Below are positions 1-6,720 of a stretch of DNA of 23,225 nucleotides, one piece after another. A model generated the notes under the pieces. That model was not told the DNA's origin. It did no database searches and saw nothing but the letters and a program-made list of their open reading frames with translations. Made by a program: the position numbers and the translations under genes. How positions within the stretch are numbered: the stretch's first letter is position 1; every line of letters begins with the position of its first letter. Source of the DNA: a virus; IMG/VR virus record IMGVR_UViG_3300020450_000095, positions 1 to 23,225 of that record; one strand, 5' to 3'.

Positions 1-1
1 T

Positions 2-742
2 ACTGATAAAAAACCCTTTGCGTCTGGCAAAGATGAACCTATTGAGTGGATTGAATTACGAGAGGCAGTTAGAAGTACAGCAGATGACCATACTTTAGGT
101 ATATCATTGAAAAAAGTTGGTAGTGGTAGTGCTACTATAACACCATTTAATACAAGAAAAAGAATACATAATAATAATACAAAATTTTCTGGTTTTACTT
201 TTGGTATGACAGGAGATTTTTTTGCTTCAACAGATATTTACTTACATTTTAATGATGGTGGTTCAATGCAATGTAGAGCTAGTAATGTAACCTCTCAATG
301 GCAAGGTAATATGACAGGTAAATATGCTTATGCAGGTAAAATAGGTGGTGGTAATATTAATCACTATGTAGAAAAGATATTTAAAAAATCTATTGGTAAA
401 GTGAATATTTTAGGAAAAAATTGGAAAGAAACTAGTTATATGAATGGTAACTTTGAAAAAATGTATAGACTATATGCAAAGTTTATTAACAAACAAAAAC
501 CAGGTATTGAAAGACAAAAAGTATTTTCTAAAGAAGAATTTAAAAAGGCAGCTGATAATTATACAAATAAAGGTAGGAATAGAAGTCAGTCATTTTACTT
601 TGCAAAATATATGAGTTTATTATTTTTAGAAACAATTGATGCTCAAACTAAAGGTGCCAAACTTGATGAACTATCAAGGGTCATAGTCAGATATGCTATG
701 TCAAATACTGATATTTCTACCTTTTTCATAAAGGTTTCATAG
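2..742 (+). CDS. Phage protein of unknown function, 5'-truncated
   Basis: This reading frame is open from the first complete codon of the window, so the gene starts upstream and only its last 246 residues are visible. I do not recognise a definite family. The visible part begins with a charged stretch, then G-I-S-L-K-K-V, which looks like the second half of a PD-(D/E)xK nuclease core (beta strand with a hydrophobic-x-K); the matching acidic half would lie outside the window, so a nuclease assignment is only a possibility. A conserved-looking C-R-A-S-N...W-Q-G...G-G-K-I-G-G-G segment follows, then a lysine-rich helical C-terminus. An internal TTG at 107 could serve as a start, but the continuous frame upstream argues against it. 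The stop codon directly abuts the late promoter of the next operon. Confidence 0.75.
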   Translation, partial: TDKKPFASGKDEPIEWIELREAVRSTADDHTLGISLKKVGSGSATITPFNTRKRIHNNNTKFSGFTFGMTGDFFASTDIYLHFNDGGSMQCRASNVTSQWQGNMTGKYAYAGKIGGGNINHYVEKIFKKSIGKVNILGKNWKETSYMNGNFEKMYRLYAKFINKQKPGIERQKVFSKEEFKKAADNYTNKGRNRSQSFYFAKYMSLLFLETIDAQTKGAKLDELSRVIVRYAMSNTDISTFFIKVS

Positions 743-750
743 TATAAATA
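743..750 (+). promoter_or_regulatory. T4-type late promoter box TATAAATA
   Basis: A perfect TATAAATA begins one base after the preceding stop codon and lies about 60 bases upstream of the next start codon. In T4 this octamer alone, read by the phage sigma factor gp55 with its coactivators, defines late promoters. It would drive the chain of coupled genes from 810 to 10546, marking these enzymes as late-expressed. The same octamer recurs upstream of 11161, 11565 and 16825, each time in an intergenic gap. Confidence 0.75.
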
Positions 751-809
751 GTTGTATGATTTGTTAATGGGTAAGTGATTATTATATAAATGGATAAATT
801 GGAGAACAA

Positions 810-2027
810 ATGTTTAGTTTTAAAGGATTCTTTACACAAGATAAGAACACACACCTTGAACACCTAGAAGATGATATAATTAATAACGGTGCCAAGGGAG
901 GCGATAACGCAATCAACTTTTTAAAATCGGTCAGAAATATGTTGGCCGGTAATAGTAAGGGTGCAGTTAATATGACCGTTAAATGGGACGGAGCACCTGC
1001 TATAGTTTGTGGTATCAATCCAGAAAATGATAAATTCTTTGTTGGGACTAAATCAGTATTCAATAAAACTCCTAAAATCAATTACACATTAAGAGACATC
1101 AAAAAAAATCATTCAGGTCCAGTTGCAGATAAATTAGCAGTTTGTTTAAGGTTTCTATCTAAACTTCCTATCAAAGGCATATTACAAGGCGACCTATTAT
1201 TTACAGATGATGATAAAAAAGGTGTTAATATTGATGGAGAAAAAATGATTTCATTTACACCTAATACTATTACATATGCAGTACCGGTAGATAGTAGCAT
1301 TGGTAGACAAATTGCCAGAGCCAAGATGGGGATTGTATTTCACACGGCATATTCTGGTAAAAATATGCAAAGTTTATCAGCAGGTTTTGGAACTATCAGA
1401 GGTAGTGGTGGTTCAAATATATTTTTAGCGTCTGCTCAATATAATGATAAATCAGGTTCAGTTATGTTTAATGCTAGTGAATTAAAAATGTTTGACGCAC
1501 AAATAAGAATGGCAGAGGGCTCTCTATCAAGAGCGGCGCCTATGTTAAACGAAATGTCATCTTCAGCAAGAGACCAATTTTCTGTTGGTTTTAGATTAAA
1601 AACTTTCTTCAATCACTTTATTAAAACTACGCAAGGTAGTATGGGTAAAGTAAGAGATATGCAAAAAAGATTTGAAACGTATTACGAGAACGTATTAGAT
1701 AACGAGATTGCTAGTAAAAAAACTGATAGAGGTAAAGCACCTTATATCAAAGCAAAAAAAGATGGTGTCGCATTTATTAAAAGAAATAGAACGGCTTTAT
1801 ATTTTGCAATCGCAAGTCATATAACTTTAGGTAATTGTAAGAATACATTATTAAGAAAGATGAATCAAATACAAAGTATAGGTCATTTTGTTAGAACATC
1901 AAAAGGTTATAGAGTTACCGCTCCTGAAGGATATGTGGCAGTTGATAGAGTTGCAGGTGCAGTTAAACTAGTTGATAGATTAGAATTTAGTAGAACAAAC
2001 TTTACATTACCAAAGGGTTGGAATTAA
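810..2027 (+). CDS. Ligase-like covalent nucleotidyltransferase-fold protein (KxDG)
   Basis: This 405-aa protein carries K-W-D-G at residues 58-61, matching motif I (KxDG) of the ATP-dependent DNA/RNA ligase and capping-enzyme superfamily, in which the lysine takes the nucleotide. Further matches in order are F-V-G-T-K near 77-81, Q-G-D-L-L-F at 126-131 (resembling the acidic motif III), F-T-P-N-T at 149-153 (IIIa-like) and G-I-V-F-H-T at 174-179 (IV-like). I see no clear motif V lysine pair, so ligase activity is not certain. Related proteins occur, from memory, in marine T4-like phages. GGAG at 801-804 is a good ribosome binding site for this ATG. It is first in the late operon and its TAA overlaps the next ATG by one base. 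The N-terminus (M-F-S-F-K-G-F-F) faintly resembles the capsid-targeting-like peptides found downstream. Confidence 0.75.
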   Translation: MFSFKGFFTQDKNTHLEHLEDDIINNGAKGGDNAINFLKSVRNMLAGNSKGAVNMTVKWDGAPAIVCGINPENDKFFVGTKSVFNKTPKINYTLRDIKKNHSGPVADKLAVCLRFLSKLPIKGILQGDLLFTDDDKKGVNIDGEKMISFTPNTITYAVPVDSSIGRQIARAKMGIVFHTAYSGKNMQSLSAGFGTIRGSGGSNIFLASAQYNDKSGSVMFNASELKMFDAQIRMAEGSLSRAAPMLNEMSSSARDQFSVGFRLKTFFNHFIKTTQGSMGKVRDMQKRFETYYENVLDNEIASKKTDRGKAPYIKAKKDGVAFIKRNRTALYFAIASHITLGNCKNTLLRKMNQIQSIGHFVRTSKGYRVTAPEGYVAVDRVAGAVKLVDRLEFSRTNFTLPKGWN

Positions 2028-2203
2028 TGAGAACTATACCAGACACAATTGATTTAATTAAAAAGAAATTAAGACCATTCAGACCAATAGCTATATTAGA
2101 TGGATATTATAATATTATTGAAACTATTGGTAGTAAGATGAGTGTTTATGCTTGGCAAAAAAGATGGTGCAATAGACAGAAAGGCACAGGTTATAGAAAG
2201 TGA
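2027..2203 (+). CDS. Small conserved-looking phage protein (58 aa)
   Basis: The start is the ATG at 2027, which shares one base with the preceding TAA (TAATG). An in-frame TTG at 2018 would add three residues but has no comparable coupling. The 58-aa product is basic, rich in Arg, Lys and aromatic residues (K-L-R-P-F-R-P near the N-terminus, Y-A-W-Q-K-R-W near the C-terminus), with no signal peptide or membrane segment. I do not recognise a function. It ends in a GTGA overlap with the adenylate kinase gene, so it is translationally coupled on both sides. Its basic character would allow nucleic-acid binding, but nothing shows this directly. Confidence 0.7.
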   Translation: MRTIPDTIDLIKKKLRPFRPIAILDGYYNIIETIGSKMSVYAWQKRWCNRQKGTGYRK

Positions 2204-2781
2204 AATTTGTTGAGAGATTTTTAAGAGAAGTAAAAGGTGGACCTTGGCAGATTATAATGATAGGTGGACCAGGTTCAGGTAAATCAACTTACTCTAAATT
2301 TATAACAAAGCACTTTAATATACCACACATTTATACTGGTGATATGATGAGAGATTTATCAAAGAAAGATACACCAGACGGAAGAAGAGTAAAAAGATTA
2401 TTAAACCAAGGTAAATTTGCGCCAACAGAAATTGTTATGCGTGAGGTTATGAATAGATTAAAAAAACCAGACGCAAGAAACGGATATGTATTTGATGGTT
2501 TTCCTAGAAGTATGGAACAAGTAAGAGCAATGGATAAGAACAATATAGAACATAACTATATTATCAATTTACAAGTTTCTGAACAAGAAGTAATTAAAAG
2601 ATTGACGGCCAGAGGCAGAGCTGATGATAAACCAGAAACAATTAAACAAAGATTAAAAGAACACGAAAGACAAGTAGGTCCTGTTATCAAACATTATGAA
2701 GACCAATTAATAAATATTAAAGCTGAGGGTGCAGAACCAGAAGTTATAGCAAATAAAATTATAAAAAGAATAGAAAGATGA
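2200..2781 (+). CDS. Adenylate kinase family nucleoside monophosphate kinase
   Basis: This 193-aa protein would transfer phosphate from ATP to AMP or another NMP. The Walker A loop G-G-P-G-S-G-K-S-T is at residues 22-30, the NMP-binding T-G-D-M-M-R at 46-51, D-G-F-P-R at 99-103 (the adenylate kinase signature) and R-G-R-A-D-D with a following R near 138-151, the short-LID form. The start is a GTG at 2200 overlapping the previous TGA. Before the P-loop there is an unusual 20-residue extension, K-F-V-E-R-F-L-R-E|V, which ends in an L-x-E site like those cut by T4-type prohead proteases. An adenylate kinase in a late operon is unexpected if it only feeds replication; it may instead be virion cargo. 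The family call is firm, the cargo role is inference. Confidence 0.88.
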   Translation: MKFVERFLREVKGGPWQIIMIGGPGSGKSTYSKFITKHFNIPHIYTGDMMRDLSKKDTPDGRRVKRLLNQGKFAPTEIVMREVMNRLKKPDARNGYVFDGFPRSMEQVRAMDKNNIEHNYIINLQVSEQEVIKRLTARGRADDKPETIKQRLKEHERQVGPVIKHYEDQLINIKAEGAEPEVIANKIIKRIER

Positions 2782-3470
2782 AATCATTTAACGATATAAA
2801 ATATACAGAATTGAATGAGGGTTTATATGACCCTAATATATTCAAGGCATTTTTTCTTGCAGGTGGTCCAGGTTCTGGTAAAACATTTGTAACCAGAAGT
2901 GCTTTTGGTGGTACAGGTTTAAGAATGATTAACTCTGATAATGCTTTTGAAAATGCATTAAAGAAAAATAATCTATCTCTTAAAATGCCAGATAGTGAGG
3001 CAGAGGCTAGAGATATGATAAGAGCAAGAGCAAAGGCAACAACAGGTAATATTATGGATTTATCAATCAAAGGTAGATTAGGTATGATAGTTGATGGCAC
3101 AGGTAGAGATTATGATAAGATTAAAAGTCAAGTTGCAGAGTTAAGACAATTAGGTTATGATTGTTATATGATATTTGTTAACACTAGTTTAGATGTTGCG
3201 TTAGAAAGAAATTCTAAAAGAGAGAGAAGTGTACCAGAATATATTACAAGAAAATCTTGGGAAGCTGTACAAACAAATATAGGAAGATTTCAACATCTAT
3301 TTGGTATAGGTAATATGGTTGTTGTAGATAATAGTAAAGATGATAGAGAACTTACAACAATTGTTATGAGTAAAGTTGGTAAAGAAGTAAGAAGATTATT
3401 AGGAAATAAAATTAGGTCATACACAGCAAAAAGATGGATGGCTACAGAAAGAAAATTAAGAAGAAGATGA
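2778..3470 (+). CDS. P-loop kinase (polynucleotide kinase / zeta-toxin-like)
   Basis: This 230-aa protein has a Walker A motif G-G-P-G-S-G-K-T at residues 29-36, I-N-S-D-N at 51-55, a second strand ending V-D-G-T-G at 105-109, and an Arg-rich lid-like segment (R-N-S-K-R-E-R, 144-150). This pattern fits the PNK / zeta-toxin / chloramphenicol phosphotransferase group of kinases; the substrate cannot be read from sequence. The ATG overlaps the previous TGA by four bases. The first residues, M-K-S-F-N-D, resemble the T4 capsid-targeting peptide, and L-N-E|G at 12-15 is a good prohead-protease-type site; cutting there would release the kinase domain just before its first strand. The C-terminus is Arg/Lys-rich. 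It sits between adenylate kinase and the phosphatase/nucleotidyltransferase fusion. Confidence 0.82.
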   Translation: MKSFNDIKYTELNEGLYDPNIFKAFFLAGGPGSGKTFVTRSAFGGTGLRMINSDNAFENALKKNNLSLKMPDSEAEARDMIRARAKATTGNIMDLSIKGRLGMIVDGTGRDYDKIKSQVAELRQLGYDCYMIFVNTSLDVALERNSKRERSVPEYITRKSWEAVQTNIGRFQHLFGIGNMVVVDNSKDDRELTTIVMSKVGKEVRRLLGNKIRSYTAKRWMATERKLRRR

Positions 3471-6373
3471 GATTTAAAGACTTCATAGATATAGACGGTT
3501 TAAGACACGCAAAGATAGATGAGAAACCTGTTAAGAATTATAAAGGTGATTATAAAAAACTATCTATTGCAAAACCACCTTCTAATGGCAGTAATGCTAC
3601 TTATGATGAATTAAAAGAATTACAAAGTCTATTTAAAAAAAGAACACCTAAAATAGAGCAGAGTGTAAAAGACCACGATAGTAAAGTTGGTTTTGCAATA
3701 AAAGAATATCTAAAAGAAAATAAATTAGACTTTAAAGAGTCAGATGTTGATAAGATTGCAGATGTAGGTTCTGCTATTGTTAGACACTACAAAAATAAAT
3801 TTGAGAGACCAAGACCTTATCAATTAGCAGAAGCTATGAATATGAAATTTGATATTATGCCTTTAGAGAGTGATAGTATGAAGTCGCCAGCATATCCTTC
3901 AGGTCATAGTTTACAATCAAGATTAATCGCAGAGTATTATGCCGAACAATATCCTGAACATAAAAAAGGTATTATAGAGGCGGCTGATGAGTGTGGTATG
4001 GGTAGAGTATATGCAGGTTGGCATTATAAGTCAGACCATAACGCAAGTGTAAAATTAGCAAAAGAGATTTATCCTAATATTAATATGAAAAAAACATTTA
4101 AAGAAAGTATCATTGATATACCAAGACGTACATATGCGCCAGGTATATTTGATAATGCAGATACAGATAATCCTAGATTAAAACAAAGTATCATAGACAT
4201 TATAAAAAGTGATATGGAAAAACATATAGAAAAATATGGTAGTGTTGAAAGACTTACAATTATTGGTTCTGTATTAACAAAGACATATAGAAATGACGCA
4301 GATTTAGATGTAGATATTTTAATAAAACCAAACGCAATTGGTGAAGAAGATATAGAAAAAGTAAGAAAAGATTTAGTAGGTAAATTAATGGGTCAAGTAA
4401 ATGGTAAAAATATTCCTGGAACTACACACCCTATCAATTACTATTTACAAGTTGATAAACAAATTAGTGATGACCATTTAGCAAAAGCAGATGGCCATTT
4501 TGATATATTAAGTAATACATTTACAAGAGTACCTAATATTCCTAAATTTAATATTGATTTATACATAGAAGACTTTAGCAAAAAAATACAAGAGATAGAT
4601 ATTGTAAAAGGTGAATTAAAAAGAGACATTATAGATTATGATGAATTAAAAGGTTTGAGTGTTAATGATGTATTAAATTTACAAGAAAAAATTAAAGATA
4701 AGTTAGAAGAAATAGAAGATAGTATTAAGCTGATAAAAGATATTGGTGATGACTTATCTGATAAAAGAAAAGAAGTATTTTTAAAAGATATGACACCAGA
4801 ACAAATTAAAAAGTTTGGTGTTGCAAACAATATGCCTTCTAATGTTATCTATAAACTATTAGAAAAATATCACTACATAACTTTCTATAAAAAATGTAAA
4901 GAGATATTAGATGATGGCGTGGTTACAGACGCAGAGATTGATAGTTTAAAAGAGGCGAGAGGTAAATCTATTGCATTTAGTTTTGGTAGATTTAATCCAC
5001 CTACTATTGGTCACGAAAAACTAATTAACAAAGTTGCTAGTATTAGAACAGATGACTACAAAATATTTTTAAGTAGAAGTCAGGACCCTAGAAAAAATCC
5101 ATTATCGCCTAGAGATAAACTAGACATAATGAAAAAGATGTTTCCTAGACACGCAAGAAATATAGAAATAAACACTACAAATATGATACTAGATATTTGT
5201 ACAATGTTATATAAAAAAGGCTATAGCAACATAGTAATGGTTGTAGGTAGCGATAGAGTAAGAGAATTTGATACAATAATTAAAAAGTATAATGATGTAA
5301 AATCAAGACACGGATATTATAACTTTGAAAATATATCAGTTGTCTCTGCTGGTGAAAGAGACCCGGATGCTGACGGCGCTACAGGAATGTCAGCAAGTAA
5401 AATGAGAGCAGCCGCTTCAAATAAAGATATAGCGTCATTTAGAAGAGGTTTACCTAGAGGTGTTGACGCTGTTTCTATTATGAAAGCAGTCAGACAAGGT
5501 ATGAATCTAGCCGCTCAATACACAGGTGAGACTAGAGAAGTTGTAGCATTTAAAGACTTTGAACACCAACAAATAAGAGATTTATATATTAGAGAAATGA
5601 TATTTAATGTAGGTGAAAAAGTCAATTATGTTAAAGAAGATATTACTGGTAAAGTAGTTAGAAAAGGAACTAACTATGTTGTACTAGAAGATAATAAAAA
5701 CAATTTACACAAAGCTTGGATATGGGATTGTGTTCCTATATCAGCAGACAGAGAGGTAGAAGTGCGAGAATACGATACAGATGTTGACTATGGTTTCACA
5801 GCCGTATCAACGATAGAAGAAGATTTAGACGCTCAGCCACAGGATAAAGACGTTAAGAAAAAGAAAGGTACTCAACCTAAAAAATATTACAAAGATATGG
5901 ATAAGGGTACTAAAAACAAAAGAGCAGACTATTTCGCAAAAAAAGATACAACAAAAAATGATAACAAACCAGCACCAGGCGATAAAGGTGCTAAAACTAA
6001 ACCAAGTATTCATACTCAAAAGTATAAGAAGATGTTTGGTGAATTTAAGAATGAATTAATTAATAGGGTAAAAGAAAGTACAGATATTGGTAATGACTAC
6101 TACAAACACACGTCAACCATAACGCCAGGTGAACCAGATTATCCAGGTTTTGAAAACCCTACTTACAAACCATCACAACCAGGAAGTGGTGAAAACCCTA
6201 AAGTTAAGAGAGTTAAAGGTTTCTTGGAAAGAGAGACAGATAAACCCTCTGAAAAAGATATAAAAGAGTGGGCGGCTACAGAGTCCACAATGAATAAATA
6301 TAGGGAACGTTATAAAGAACAATGGGAAGCAAAGCTGAAAGAGGCTGTTGCTAAAATGATAGAGAAACTATAA
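3467..6373 (+). CDS. Multi-enzyme fusion: PAP2-type phosphatase, pol-beta NTase, TIGH nucleotidylyltransferase
   Basis: I chose the ATG at 3467 (ATGA overlap with the kinase stop) over 3434; this gives 968 aa starting M-R-F-K-D-F-I. Domain 1 (about 20-205) has all three PAP2 phosphatase motifs: K109-x6-R116-P117, P-S-G-H at 144-147, and R180-x5-H186-x3-D190. Domain 2 (about 220-480) has a pol-beta-type G-S at 267-268 followed by alternating Asp at 277-283, with a later D364. Domain 3 (about 497-690) is a nucleotidylyltransferase of the NMNAT/cytidylyltransferase type: G-R-F-N-P-P-T-I-G-H at 507-516 and M-S-A-S-K-M-R at 641-647. A small beta domain (about 710-760) and a Lys-rich disordered tail follow. 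Junctions carry a second M-K-K-T-F-K-E (207-213) and an L-K-E|A site at 494-497, consistent with proteolytic separation. Another L-K-E|A lies at 957-960. Confidence 0.85.
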   Translation: MRFKDFIDIDGLRHAKIDEKPVKNYKGDYKKLSIAKPPSNGSNATYDELKELQSLFKKRTPKIEQSVKDHDSKVGFAIKEYLKENKLDFKESDVDKIADVGSAIVRHYKNKFERPRPYQLAEAMNMKFDIMPLESDSMKSPAYPSGHSLQSRLIAEYYAEQYPEHKKGIIEAADECGMGRVYAGWHYKSDHNASVKLAKEIYPNINMKKTFKESIIDIPRRTYAPGIFDNADTDNPRLKQSIIDIIKSDMEKHIEKYGSVERLTIIGSVLTKTYRNDADLDVDILIKPNAIGEEDIEKVRKDLVGKLMGQVNGKNIPGTTHPINYYLQVDKQISDDHLAKADGHFDILSNTFTRVPNIPKFNIDLYIEDFSKKIQEIDIVKGELKRDIIDYDELKGLSVNDVLNLQEKIKDKLEEIEDSIKLIKDIGDDLSDKRKEVFLKDMTPEQIKKFGVANNMPSNVIYKLLEKYHYITFYKKCKEILDDGVVTDAEIDSLKEARGKSIAFSFGRFNPPTIGHEKLINKVASIRTDDYKIFLSRSQDPRKNPLSPRDKLDIMKKMFPRHARNIEINTTNMILDICTMLYKKGYSNIVMVVGSDRVREFDTIIKKYNDVKSRHGYYNFENISVVSAGERDPDADGATGMSASKMRAAASNKDIASFRRGLPRGVDAVSIMKAVRQGMNLAAQYTGETREVVAFKDFEHQQIRDLYIREMIFNVGEKVNYVKEDITGKVVRKGTNYVVLEDNKNNLHKAWIWDCVPISADREVEVREYDTDVDYGFTAVSTIEEDLDAQPQDKDVKKKKGTQPKKYYKDMDKGTKNKRADYFAKKDTTKNDNKPAPGDKGAKTKPSIHTQKYKKMFGEFKNELINRVKESTDIGNDYYKHTSTITPGEPDYPGFENPTYKPSQPGSGENPKVKRVKGFLERETDKPSEKDIKEWAATESTMNKYRERYKEQWEAKLKEAVAKMIEKL

Positions 6374-6720
6374 TGAAAACTTTTAAAGAATTTGAGAGCT
6401 ATGATAAAGAGTGTGATGAGTGTATATTTGAACACGAATCAGAGCCATTACAAGAGGCAGAATATCAAGGCAAGAAAGTCAAATTGAACGACCCGGTAAG
6501 AGGTGGTAGTAAAAAGTTTTATGTATATGTAAAGAACGAAAAAGGCAATGTTGTCAAAGTATCGTTTGGTGATACAACAGGTTTAAGTATTAAAAGAGAC
6601 GACCCGGCTAGACGTAAATCGTTTAGAGCGAGGCACAATTGTGATAATCCAGGACCAAAATGGAAAGCAAGATATTGGTCTTGTTACCAATGGAGAGCGG
6701 GAGCAAAGGTAAATAACTAA
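6373..6720 (+). CDS. Small basic Cys-containing protein with capsid-targeting-like leader
   Basis: The 115-aa product begins M-K-T-F-K-E-F, very close to the T4 internal-protein leader, followed by an acidic segment with C14 and C17 and then L-Q-E|A at 26-29, a near-ideal site for a T4-type prohead protease. The predicted mature part (29-115) is basic and holds R-A-R-H-N-C (85-90) and K-A-R-Y-W-S-C (98-104), a small domain I recall from marine T4-like phages and large DNA viruses; its function is unknown to me. The His/Cys spacing could bind a metal, but this is untested. Its ATG shares a base with the previous TAA and its TAA shares a base with the next ATG. Confidence 0.82.
   Translation: MKTFKEFESYDKECDECIFEHESEPLQEAEYQGKKVKLNDPVRGGSKKFYVYVKNEKGNVVKVSFGDTTGLSIKRDDPARRKSFRARHNCDNPGPKWKARYWSCYQWRAGAKVNN

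Noticed and set aside
785-792. TATAAATG as a second late promoter before 810
   Set aside because: It has one mismatch in the octamer and lies too close to the start codon to leave a ribosome binding site in the transcript.
782-1081. Antisense frame opposite the start of the ligase-like gene
   Set aside because: The plus-strand gene has clear motifs and a good ribosome binding site; the antisense product has no supporting features.
3434-3466. Earlier ATG for the multi-enzyme fusion
   Set aside because: It lies inside the kinase gene and adds a Lys-rich peptide. The ATG at 3467 has the ATGA coupling used by neighbours and gives the M-R-F-K-D-F start shared in type with the other leaders.
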